Shown: positions 35,181-43,321 of the stretch, piece after piece
Layout of the letters: every line of letters starts with the position of its first letter
How positions within the stretch are numbered: position 1 is the stretch's first letter
Source of the DNA: Cryobacterium sp. Y29
GTDB lineage: Bacteria > Actinomycetota > Actinomycetes > Actinomycetales > Microbacteriaceae
DNA: 64,000 nt
NCBI RefSeq assembly: GCF_002929825.1
Contig: NZ_PJJN01000023.1
Span: 1-64,000 of the forward strand
Direction of reading: 5' to 3'
Position numbers and translations under genes: made by a program
The notes under the pieces: generated by a model
The model's database searches: none
Told to the model about the DNA's origin: nothing
The model's input: the letters and a program-made list of their open reading frames with translations, nothing else

Positions 35181-36343
35181 GGGGTGCCTTTCAGGGTGAG
35201 GGAGATGGGTGAATCGCACACGGTTGCAATGACGTGCTCAGCGAGACCGAGTCCGGTCGTCATACCGATCCCAGTGGTGGCCGCGACGAGATAGACGCCG
35301 GGTTCGGGCTGGTCGATGAGAAAGTCGGCGCGGCCTGAGGCGTAGACGCCTTGCCACCGTTCCAGCACGCGCGGGCGCGTCACGCCGAACAGTTCACGCG
35401 TGAGTTGCAGCAGCTGCTCGAACGCATGCTCATCCTGGAATGGAGAAACGGACGCCCCGCGATAATGGGTATCCCCCACAATCAGCGAGCCGTCGGGTAA
35501 CTGGGTGTACATCTGGTTGAGATCGAGTTCGGCCAGCGCCGGGTATTCTCGCCGCAATCGTTCGCCCAGGACAGCAGCGGCTGGCAGGCTGGAGAATGCC
35601 CCGTAGCGCAGAAGTGACCAGCCGGTCAGCACCGGCGCGGGCAGGGGGGCGCGCAGGCCTGCGTCGACGCGCAGCATGTCCAGGCCACAGCGCACAATGC
35701 CGTCGCGCTCCGCGACCTCCGGGTACAGCTGGTCGATGTCATGGTTGACCGCCACGATGACCGTTCCAGCATCGATCGACCCCCGGGTCGTTGTGACCCG
35801 ACCGGGGCGCACGGCTGTCACCGCGGTTCGATAGCGAAATTCGACACCGCGACTGGCCAGGTACGCGGCAAGGCCGGCTCCGGCCTGGCGCGGATTGACC
35901 TGAAGATCCCACGCAAGCATCGCCCCACCCCGTGCTGTGCCGGGGGCGAGCGGCAAACGACCACTGACCTCGGCAGCGCTCAGCATCACCACGTCGGGTT
36001 GACCAAGACCAAAGAGCGACTCGGTTCCCCGCTCGGCCGCCAGCTCGTTCAGAACCGCCAGTTCGTCATCCTGCCGGGCGAGGACGACCGTGCCCGACTC
36101 GCGCAGCCAGACACCGGCATCCGCTGCCAGGCGCAGCCACAGCGGGCGCGATCGCAGCGCAAATTCACGGGCCAGGCCGCTCTGCGGGGTGAAACACAGA
36201 TGCCCGAAATTTCGAACGGATGCCCCGCCGATGGCTCCCGCTCGGTCCACGACGACCACAGACAGGCCTCGGTCGGTGGCGGCGAGCGCGTGCCCGAGGC
36301 CTACAATTCCGCTGCCGACGACGACCACGTCGAAGCGGGTCAT
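35177..36343 (-). CDS. FAD-dependent amine oxidoreductase, phosphonate-associated (HpnW/PbfC-like)
   Basis: DAO-family flavoenzyme, about 388 aa. FAD-binding VVGSGIVGLGHALAA at the N-terminus, VRNFGHLCFTPQSG next, and a C-terminal GIGMTTGLGLAEH. Members of TIGR03364 in phosphonate clusters are thought to oxidise 2-aminoethylphosphonate or its N-methyl form to phosphonoacetaldehyde, the substrate expected for the next gene. ATG 36343 overlaps the phnE stop by 4 nt. Confidence 0.85.
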   Translation of the reverse strand: MTRFDVVVVGSGIVGLGHALAATDRGLSVVVVDRAGAIGGASVRNFGHLCFTPQSGLAREFALRSRPLWLRLAADAGVWLRESGTVVLARQDDELAVLNELAAERGTESLFGLGQPDVVMLSAAEVSGRLPLAPGTARGGAMLAWDLQVNPRQAGAGLAAYLASRGVEFRYRTAVTAVRPGRVTTTRGSIDAGTVIVAVNHDIDQLYPEVAERDGIVRCGLDMLRVDAGLRAPLPAPVLTGWSLLRYGAFSSLPAAAVLGERLRREYPALAELDLNQMYTQLPDGSLIVGDTHYRGASVSPFQDEHAFEQLLQLTRELFGVTRPRVLERWQGVYASGRADFLIDQPEPGVYLVAATTGIGMTTGLGLAEHVIATVCDSPISLTLKGTP

Positions 36344-38034
36344 CGGAACACCCGCCGCATCCACACTGCCAGCCCTTCGACCATGATCACCGTCACGAGA
36401 ATCATCAGCACGATCGTGGTGACCAGGTCGTACCGCGACCCCTGCCCGGCGTTCAGGAGGTAGTACCCGACCCCGCCGCCGCCGACCAGGCCGAGTATGG
36501 TGGCCGCGCGAATATTGGTGTCCAGCATGTAGAAACTGTGGCCGATCAGCGCCTTCATGCCCTGGGGCGCCGTAGCACCGGCGTAGACCTGCAGCCGGGT
36601 GGCACCGGCGGCCCTGAGCGCCTGTTCCGGGCCGGGCCGCACTTCTTCGAGCGAGTCGGCGAGCAGCTTGCCGAGCAGGCCGATGCCGCCGATGGCCAGC
36701 GCGATGGTGCCGGCCTGGGTACCGAGGCCGGTCACAACGATGAGCACGATGGCGAGGATGATTTCGGGAATGCCGCGAATCGTCACGAGCACGAGTCGAA
36801 AGCCGGCACGAACGCGCGGGTTCGGCGCCACGTTGCGGGCCGCGAGGGAGCCGATCACGATCGAGGCCAGCAGCGTGAGGATCGTCGCCGCGAGCGCGAT
36901 GGCGATGGTTTCCCCCATGGCCGCCAGCATGACCGGGGCGTCATAGGCGCCGAAGCTCGGCGGCCAGAACTTGGCTGCGGTTTCGGGCAGGTAGGACCAG
37001 AAGGTGAGGATGTCACCCCATTTGATGTCGCAGATCCAGATGCTACCGATGACGATCAGCGCGGCGAGCGTGCCCCACACCGCGTTACGTATCCGGGCGT
37101 AAGTCCAGGGGTGGTGCGAGGCATCCGCTGTCACACCGGTGACGCCGATTCGGCGCAGTAGCCGGTCGCCTATCCCGTGGCGGGTGGGTGCGAACCCGAG
37201 CATGACGGTGCGCACGGCGCTGGACACGATCTCCATGACCACGCACAGCGCGAAGATCACCACGGCGATACCGAGCCCCAGCGAATAGTTGAGCGATTTG
37301 AAGGCGTAGGACATCTCGAGGCCGAGCCCGGCCACGCCCACGTATCCGAGAATGACCGAGCCGCGCAGGTTGATGTCGTTGCGGTGCAGCACCGTGGCGA
37401 CCCAGGACGGCAGTACCTGCGGCAGCACACCCGAGAAGAATTCCTGCAGCCGGGTTGCGCCCGCGGCGCGAATGGCCAACCTGGGCCCGTCATCGATCTG
37501 CTCGATCGCGTCGGCGAACATCTTGCTGATCATTCCGATCGAATGGATGCCGATGGCGAGGATTCCCGGCAGCGTCCCCAGCGAGAACATGAGCACAAAG
37601 ACCATCGCCAGCACCACGTCGGGCACCGCCCGAATCGCTACGCCGAGAAAACGGGCGAACACCATCCATCCGCGCCCTGGCGACGTGTTGGCGGCCGCGA
37701 GCCAGGCTAGCGGCACTGAGAAGACTGCGGCAAACAGGGTTCCGAGCAGCACCAGGCCCACGGTGAGAGCGGTCAGGTAGAGCAGTTCGCCCGGCGCGGG
37801 AAAGCTGATGATCCCGACCCGATCGAAGAACCGGGTGGCGTTCGACCAGCTCGCTATCATTTGCGGCAGGGAGATATCCACGCTGATCAGGGACACAACG
37901 GATGCTGTCACGAGCACAACCAGGGTCAGTCCGGCCGCGACTTTTTCCGGGCGGGCTCGGCGCTGCGAGCGGCGCGGGGTCAAGGTGGTGGTATCGGCTT
38001 GACCGGGCTGTGGGCGTTCGAGCGTGAGCGTCAC
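36340..38034 (-). CDS. phnE: Phosphonate ABC transporter permease, two PhnE domains fused
   Basis: 564 aa, twice the usual PhnE. Each half has about six membrane segments and one EAA loop (GATRLQEFFSGVLPQVLPSW and GATRLQVYAGATAPQGMKAL), followed by the GLGLEMSYAF / GGGGVGYYLL segments. It would form the whole membrane pore as one chain. The start overlaps the phnC stop by 4 nt. Confidence 0.92.
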   Translation of the reverse strand: MTLTLERPQPGQADTTTLTPRRSQRRARPEKVAAGLTLVVLVTASVVSLISVDISLPQMIASWSNATRFFDRVGIISFPAPGELLYLTALTVGLVLLGTLFAAVFSVPLAWLAAANTSPGRGWMVFARFLGVAIRAVPDVVLAMVFVLMFSLGTLPGILAIGIHSIGMISKMFADAIEQIDDGPRLAIRAAGATRLQEFFSGVLPQVLPSWVATVLHRNDINLRGSVILGYVGVAGLGLEMSYAFKSLNYSLGLGIAVVIFALCVVMEIVSSAVRTVMLGFAPTRHGIGDRLLRRIGVTGVTADASHHPWTYARIRNAVWGTLAALIVIGSIWICDIKWGDILTFWSYLPETAAKFWPPSFGAYDAPVMLAAMGETIAIALAATILTLLASIVIGSLAARNVAPNPRVRAGFRLVLVTIRGIPEIILAIVLIVVTGLGTQAGTIALAIGGIGLLGKLLADSLEEVRPGPEQALRAAGATRLQVYAGATAPQGMKALIGHSFYMLDTNIRAATILGLVGGGGVGYYLLNAGQGSRYDLVTTIVLMILVTVIMVEGLAVWMRRVFR

Positions 38035-38894
38035 CGGCGGTTGTCCCGCGCCGAGCTGAAAGTCTGCAGGTCGAGCTCGCCCTGTTCATCGGGCTCACCG
38101 TCTTCATCGGGCGCGGTTCCCAGTTCGGTTTCGATCGCGCCGAGCTCGGCGGTCGACGTAGTTACCCGGCCGTAGATCTCCATCACGTTCTGCTTGGACA
38201 GCCCTTGGGTGGCGGTGTCGAGCACGACTTCGCCATGGCGGAGGCCGACGATGCGATCGCCCCAGGACAGCGCAAGGTCGACCTGATGCAAGCTGCACAC
38301 CACGGTGAGGCCACTGTCGATGGCGATCTCCCGAATGAGTGCCATGACCTGGGCACTTGATTCCGGGTCGAGCGAGGCCACCGGTTCGTCAGCGAGCAGA
38401 ATACGTGGATTCTGCATGAGCGCCCGGGCGATACCGACCCGCTGCTGCTGCCCGCCGGAGAGGGTGTCCGCGCGCTGATAGGCGTGAGTGAGCAGGCCGA
38501 CGCGGTCGAGGTGACCGAGCGCGGCCAGCTGGAGATCGCGGCGGTAGCCCCAGAGGCCGAGTCGCGGGCCGCGCACCCGGAATAGCGCTCCGGTCAGCAC
38601 GTTTTCGAGTACGGTGAGCGACCCAACCAACTCGAACTGCTGAAAGACAAAGCCGACCTGACCGCGCAGCGCGCGCAGCGGCCGTCCGCGCAGCCGCGAT
38701 ACCGTGGCACCAAGCACGGTCACCGTGCCGGTATCCGGCCGGTCCAGACCATCGAGATGTCGCAACAGGGTTGACTTTCCCGAGCCCGACAGCCCGAGCA
38801 AAACCACGATTTCGCCGCGAGCGACCGTGAGCGACACGTCATGGAGTGCTGTTGTCTCGCCGAAAGTCTTGGTGACACCGCGCACAGCGATCAC
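38031..38894 (-). CDS. phnC: Phosphonate ABC transporter ATP-binding protein
   Basis: ATPase driving the PhnCDE importer. Walker A LGLSGSGKST, Q-loop FVFQQFELVGSLTVLENVL, signature LSGGQQQRVGIARAL, Walker B ILLADEPVASLDPES. Family N-termini begin at IAVRGVTKTFG, which favours GTG 38894. That start lies inside the 3' arm of the phnD-phnC hairpin. TTG 38978 and GTG 38954 are in frame but overlap phnD. The C-terminal tail after the ABC domain (about 45 residues) is acidic and unusual. Confidence 0.92.
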   Translation of the reverse strand: MIAVRGVTKTFGETTALHDVSLTVARGEIVVLLGLSGSGKSTLLRHLDGLDRPDTGTVTVLGATVSRLRGRPLRALRGQVGFVFQQFELVGSLTVLENVLTGALFRVRGPRLGLWGYRRDLQLAALGHLDRVGLLTHAYQRADTLSGGQQQRVGIARALMQNPRILLADEPVASLDPESSAQVMALIREIAIDSGLTVVCSLHQVDLALSWGDRIVGLRHGEVVLDTATQGLSKQNVMEIYGRVTTSTAELGAIETELGTAPDEDGEPDEQGELDLQTFSSARDNRR

Positions 38895-38928
38895 CGGTCC
38901 CGCCGCGACGGCGGGACCGGTGATCGCT
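38886..38928. promoter_or_regulatory. Perfect 19-bp hairpin between phnD and phnC
   Basis: AGCGATCACCGGTCCCGCC (38886-38904) and its exact reverse complement (38910-38928), with a 5-nt loop. It starts 13 nt after the phnD stop on the minus strand and contains the likely phnC start codon. No T-run follows, so it may stabilise phnD mRNA and limit phnC translation rather than end transcription. Confidence 0.75.
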
Positions 38929-38941
38929 TGTGGAGGCTGGG

Positions 38942-39895
38942 TCAGCCCTGGCACTGCGAGGCCGACGTCTTCACGCAAATGTCCCGAATGGTGTCGTAGT
39001 ACTGGTCATCCACCGGCTCTGTGGCAAAGAACGTGTCGCGAAAGGCCTGCGTATCGGCGCTCGTTACGCCCGAAGCGATGATGTCGTCGATGGTGACCTC
39101 ACCGAGCACCTCCGTGAGCTGGGTCTTCAGCTCGGCCGGGAGGGTGTCAGAGACAACAATGGGCGCACCGGGCACCATGGTCTCAGCGATGACCTTCACC
39201 CTGTCACTCTTGGCGACCTCGCTGTCTTCGGCGAAGCCGACCTCGCATTCCTTGTCTTCGCCCACCTTCTGCACGCTGACGTCGTGCTTGCCCGCGAACA
39301 CCGGGGTCACGTCGGAGACCGGGTCCACGCCAGCTTCGAGCAGGTTATAGGAGGGAAACAGGTAACCGCTGGTCGAGGACGGGTCGACGAAGCAGACTTT
39401 CTTGCCGGCGAATTCCTCGAGTGATGAAATGTTGCTCTCAACCGGCACGATCGCCTGGGAGTAATACCCGGGCGCCTCACCCTCGGTCGTCACGATCGAG
39501 GAGATCGGGGTGATGGCCGCACCGTTGTTGGTGGCGGTGATGTAGGTGAAGCCGGAGAATGAGGCGACGTCGATCTTGCCGGCGATCGCGGCCTCGATAA
39601 GCGCGGCATAGTCGGTGGACTCGTGATACTCCACGTTCTTTCCGGTCTCCTGCTCGATGTAGTCCATCAGCGGCTGGTAGTTGGTCTGCGTATCGACAGA
39701 GTCCGGAACCACTCCGAAAACGAGGGTGTTCTCATCGACGGCGTAGCGTGCGCCGGCCGCATCGTTGCCGGCTGCGTCGGCGGTGTTTGCTGAGCAGGAG
39801 GTGAGGCTGAACATGAGCAGAGCGGCGGCACCGGCCGCGAGCACCGTCGTGCCGGTCCGGGTAGAGGTGCGGGAAAAAGCGCTGCGGATTGCCAC
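38942..39895 (-). CDS. phnD: Phosphonate ABC transporter substrate-binding lipoprotein
   Basis: 317 aa. Signal peptide with lipobox LTSC (Cys near residue 35), so a membrane-anchored lipoprotein. The mature part is PhnD-like: LVFGVVPDSVDTQTNYQPLM, then YAALIEAAIAGKIDVASFSG, KKVCFVDPSSTSGYLFPSY, and AGKHDVSVQKV. GTG 39895 follows AGGAAGG at good spacing. First gene of the phn operon. Binds phosphonate or phosphite, exact ligand unknown. Confidence 0.93.
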   Translation of the reverse strand: MAIRSAFSRTSTRTGTTVLAAGAAALLMFSLTSCSANTADAAGNDAAGARYAVDENTLVFGVVPDSVDTQTNYQPLMDYIEQETGKNVEYHESTDYAALIEAAIAGKIDVASFSGFTYITATNNGAAITPISSIVTTEGEAPGYYSQAIVPVESNISSLEEFAGKKVCFVDPSSTSGYLFPSYNLLEAGVDPVSDVTPVFAGKHDVSVQKVGEDKECEVGFAEDSEVAKSDRVKVIAETMVPGAPIVVSDTLPAELKTQLTEVLGEVTIDDIIASGVTSADTQAFRDTFFATEPVDDQYYDTIRDICVKTSASQCQG

Positions 39896-39981
39896 GTGAA
39901 ACCTTCCTAAATTGAGGCCATTACGCTTAGAAACATTAAGCAGGCCGTGCCAACAACGATGGTGCGCCGGGTAACCAGCAG

Positions 39982-40017
39982 GTGAACGGGCAGCGGCAAG
40001 TGAACGAGCGTGACTGT
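39982..40017 (-). promoter_or_regulatory. Candidate Pho-box-like direct repeats upstream of phnD
   Basis: On the minus strand GTTCAC occurs twice (plus-strand GTGAAC at 39982-39987 and 40000-40005, 18 bp apart), with a nearby GTCAC (40009-40013). PhoP sites in actinobacteria are direct repeats with a GTTCAC core, but the usual period is 11 bp, so the fit is partial. Confidence 0.35.
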
Positions 40018-40090
40018 GGTCATATGCACAGTTTCGCCCCAGCGCAGGGCAGTACCGTGAGCAAGTCACATCCGATCGAAGGAGATCCCT

Positions 40091-41722
40091 GTGTTCACGA
40101 GCCCCTACGCTCCCGTTGAGATTCCTGACGTCAGCATTTTCGACTACCTGTTCGACGACTTGAGCGAGGCCGAACTCGATCGCACCGCCGTCATCGACGG
40201 GGTCAGCGGAGTGGAGCTCAGCTATCGCGCGCTGGTCGATCAGATCACCCGGGTGGCTGGGGCTCTTGCCGCAGAAGGCGTCGGCCCCGGCACGGTTGTG
40301 GGCTTGCTCTGCCCGAACACGCCTCAATTCACGGCCGTCTTCCACGGCATCCTGCGCGCGGGCGCCACCGTCACCACCATCAACTCGCTCTACACCCCCG
40401 ACGACATCCGCCGTCAGCTCCACGACTCCGTCGCCACCTGGCTCATCACCGTCTCGCCGCTGCTACCGGGCGCCAAGGCGGCAGCGCACGCGTCGGGCAT
40501 TCCAGACGAGCGCATCGTGGTCATCGATGGCGAGGCGGGGCATCCGTCGCTCGCTGATTTGCTGGCAGCGGATGCCGCAGCGCCGGCCGTGACCATCGAC
40601 CCGGCCACGCACGTGGCCGTTCTGCCCTACTCCTCTGGCACGACCGCAGCACCCAAGGGCGTCATGCTCAGCCACCGCAACCTCATCGCGAACGTGCAGC
40701 AGGCGCGCGACCTGATCGGCGTCGTTCCAGAGGACAAGGTGCTCGCGCTGCTGCCGTTTTACCACATCTATGGAATGACGGTCTTGCTGAATCTCGCCTT
40801 CAAACAGCGGGCCTCCCTCGTCACCATGGCCAGGTTCGACTTCGTCGAATTTCTGCGCATGATCCAGGACCACCGCTGCAGCTACGTCTTTATCGCGCCG
40901 CCCATCGCGGTGGCCGTGGCGAAGCATCCGCTGGTCGAAAAATATGACCTGTCGAGCGTGCACACCATTCTCTCCGGGGCCGCGCCGCTCGACGGCGCCC
41001 TCGCCGCGGCCGTCGCCGCCCGGCTGGACTGTCGCATTCTGCAAGGCTACGGAATGACGGAGGTGAGCCCGGTGAGTCACCTGATTCCGATCGATGCTCC
41101 GCACTTGTCGCGCGCCTCGGTGGGTGTGACGGTGCCGAACATGGACTGCAAGCTCGTCTCGACCGAAACCGGGGACGAGATCGAGGCTCCCTCGAGCGGG
41201 GTCAGCGAACGGGGCGAACTGCTGGTACGCGGCCCGAACGTGATGCTCGGCTATCTCAATAACGAGAAGGCCACTCGCGAAACCATCGATGCCGACGGGT
41301 TTCTGCACACCGGCGACATTGCCACGGTGAACGCGTTCGGCGAGGTGACCATCGTCGACCGCAGCAAGGAGCTGATCAAGTACAAGGGCTACCAGATAGC
41401 GCCGGCCGAACTCGAGGCGTTGCTGCTCACCCACCCGCAGATCGCGGACGCGGCCGTGATCGGTGCAGCGGATGACGACGGCCAGGAGATACCGAAGGCC
41501 TTCGTCGTCACCGTGGTTGAGTCTGCGGTCACGGCCGAGGAAGTCATGGCCTTTATCAGCGAGCGGGTCGCCCCGCACAAGAAGGTGCGGGCGGTCGAGT
41601 TCATCGAGGTGATTCCGAAGTCGGCCTCCGGCAAGATTCTGCGTAAGGACCTGCGCGCACGAGAACGTGCGGCGACGGTTGAGTCTCAACGCACCCAACG
41701 GGCCGCGGTGGCGGGATCGTGA
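40091..41722 (+). CDS. Acyl-CoA synthetase, 4-coumarate-CoA ligase-like (ANL superfamily)
   Basis: 543 aa. Adenylation motifs: P-loop YSSGTTAAPKGVMLSHRNL, GYGMTEVSPVSHLIP, hinge VDRSKELIKYKGYQIAP and the catalytic Lys in PKSASGKILRK. Activates a carboxylic acid with ATP and CoA. The substrate-pocket sequence does not settle aromatic versus fatty acid. GTG 40091 follows GAAGGAG. Divergent from the phn operon; a link to the acids made there, or to the CoA-transferase cluster at 22-26 kb, is speculation. Confidence 0.88.
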   Translation: MFTSPYAPVEIPDVSIFDYLFDDLSEAELDRTAVIDGVSGVELSYRALVDQITRVAGALAAEGVGPGTVVGLLCPNTPQFTAVFHGILRAGATVTTINSLYTPDDIRRQLHDSVATWLITVSPLLPGAKAAAHASGIPDERIVVIDGEAGHPSLADLLAADAAAPAVTIDPATHVAVLPYSSGTTAAPKGVMLSHRNLIANVQQARDLIGVVPEDKVLALLPFYHIYGMTVLLNLAFKQRASLVTMARFDFVEFLRMIQDHRCSYVFIAPPIAVAVAKHPLVEKYDLSSVHTILSGAAPLDGALAAAVAARLDCRILQGYGMTEVSPVSHLIPIDAPHLSRASVGVTVPNMDCKLVSTETGDEIEAPSSGVSERGELLVRGPNVMLGYLNNEKATRETIDADGFLHTGDIATVNAFGEVTIVDRSKELIKYKGYQIAPAELEALLLTHPQIADAAVIGAADDDGQEIPKAFVVTVVESAVTAEEVMAFISERVAPHKKVRAVEFIEVIPKSASGKILRKDLRARERAATVESQRTQRAAVAGS

Positions 41723-41762
41723 CGGACCTGCCTGCGGCGTGGTTCCGCTGTCGCCCCGCAGT

Positions 41763-41797
41763 CGGCGGCCACACGTCATACGCCGCGTCGGCCGCCG
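41763..41797. terminator. Inverted repeat between convergent genes
   Basis: CGGCGGCC (41763-41770) and GGCCGCCG (41790-41797) between the acyl-CoA synthetase and the aldehyde dehydrogenase. Candidate bidirectional terminator without a T-run. Confidence 0.4.
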
Positions 41798-41810
41798 CGG
41801 TCGGCGATGC

Positions 41811-43178
41811 TCAGCCGATGCGGATGAGCTTTTTGTTGACGAACTCGCTGGCACCGTAATGTCCGAGTTCGCGCCCGAAGCCGCTTCTTTTCACACCGCC
41901 GAACGGTAGCTCTGCGCTGCCGGCGTCGACGAGGTTGACGAAGACCATGCCGGCTTCGATGCGGTCGGCAACTCGCAGTGCCTGCTCGGGATCGGTCGTG
42001 AACAGGTAGGAGCCCAGCCCGAAGGGAGTGTCGTTCGCCAGGGTGACGGCGTCATCCTCGGAGGCTGCCCGGTAGACGAATGCCACGGGGCCGAAAAACT
42101 CCTCATGGTACGTGTCGTTATCTGGCGTGACGTCGGTGAGCACGGCCGATGGGTAGAAGGTGCTCGACCGTTTGCCCGTGGTCGCCAGGGTGGCTCCCTG
42201 CGCGACTGCGCGGTCGACCTGCTCCTCGAGATGCTCGGCCGCGGCGAGGGACGAGATGGGTCCGTAGTCTGCCCCGGGGACGGTCGGGTCGCTGGGAGAG
42301 CAGGCCAGGATTGCTGCGGTGAACTTCTCCGTGAACTCATCGTAAAGTTCATCGATCACGATGAATCGCTTGGCGGCGTCGCAGGCCTGCCCGCCATTTC
42401 GGAGGCGACCGGCGACGGCGGCATCCACTGCGGCGGCCATGTCGTCGGTGCTCAGCAAAATGAACGGGTCTGATCCGCCCAGTTCCAGCACGACCTTCTT
42501 GAGGTGGCGACCGGCGACCTCGGCAACGGCCGCGCCGGCGCCCTCCGAACCGGTGAGGGAGACGCCCTGTATCCGCGGGTCGGCGATGATCGTGGCGACC
42601 TGCTCGCTGTCCGCGTACACATTGGTATAGGCGCCAGCCGGGAAGCCTGCGTCCTGAAAGATTTGCTCGATCGCCGCAGCCGACTCTGGGCACTGCGACG
42701 CATGCTTGAGGATGATCGTGTTGCCGGTCATGAGGTTCGGTGCGGCGAAGCGCGCAACCTGGTAGTACGGAAAATTCCACGGCATGACACCGATGAGCAC
42801 ACCGAGCGATGTGGAGCGCATGAAGGCGGAACCCTCGCCGCTGCGAAGGGTGATTGGTTCGTCCTTCAGAAATTCCTGCGCGTTCTCGGCGTAATACCGA
42901 TAGATGTCGGCTGCGTAGTCGACCTCGCCGAGCGCTTGATCGACGGGCTTTCCCATCTCGCGCACGATCAGGGCCGCCAGCTCGTCGCGACGCTCCTCAT
43001 GCAAATCACCGACCCGGCGCAAGAGGGCGGCCCGCTCGGCGGTCGAGGACGACCGTGACCAGCCGACGTGGGCTTTGTCTGCCGATGCGATGACCTGCTC
43101 GAGTTCATCACCCGAAATTTGTGCGTACGTCTTGATGGTCTCGCCGGTGGCGGGGTTGATAACGGCGTGGTGGCTCAC
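41811..43178 (-). CDS. NAD(P)-dependent aldehyde dehydrogenase, succinate-semialdehyde type
   Basis: 455 aa, close to the actinobacterial GabD1 size. VMPWNFPYYQVAR, VLELGGSDPFIL (catalytic Glu) and GGQACDAAKRFIV (catalytic Cys) with PFGGVKRSGFGREL near the end. Best described as succinate-semialdehyde dehydrogenase-like. Given its neighbours it might instead oxidise acetaldehyde or phosphonoacetaldehyde. GTG 43178 follows AAAGGAGG. Confidence 0.87.
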   Translation of the reverse strand: MSHHAVINPATGETIKTYAQISGDELEQVIASADKAHVGWSRSSSTAERAALLRRVGDLHEERRDELAALIVREMGKPVDQALGEVDYAADIYRYYAENAQEFLKDEPITLRSGEGSAFMRSTSLGVLIGVMPWNFPYYQVARFAAPNLMTGNTIILKHASQCPESAAAIEQIFQDAGFPAGAYTNVYADSEQVATIIADPRIQGVSLTGSEGAGAAVAEVAGRHLKKVVLELGGSDPFILLSTDDMAAAVDAAVAGRLRNGGQACDAAKRFIVIDELYDEFTEKFTAAILACSPSDPTVPGADYGPISSLAAAEHLEEQVDRAVAQGATLATTGKRSSTFYPSAVLTDVTPDNDTYHEEFFGPVAFVYRAASEDDAVTLANDTPFGLGSYLFTTDPEQALRVADRIEAGMVFVNLVDAGSAELPFGGVKRSGFGRELGHYGASEFVNKKLIRIG

Positions 43179-43321
43179 GAGCCACCTCCTTTCACGGGGC
43201 TACTGTTCCGGAGAAAATCACGTAATACGAGCCAAGCATGTTCGCCGCAATTGTCAAGGCTCGAGACGCCAGTGGAGTTGAGACGCTGGTTTTATTGCGG
43301 TCTGGTCCTTGGCTCCGGACC

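Noticed and set aside
40463..41854. 463-aa minus-strand frame
   Set aside because: Antisense to the acyl-CoA synthetase, whose motifs are unmistakable.
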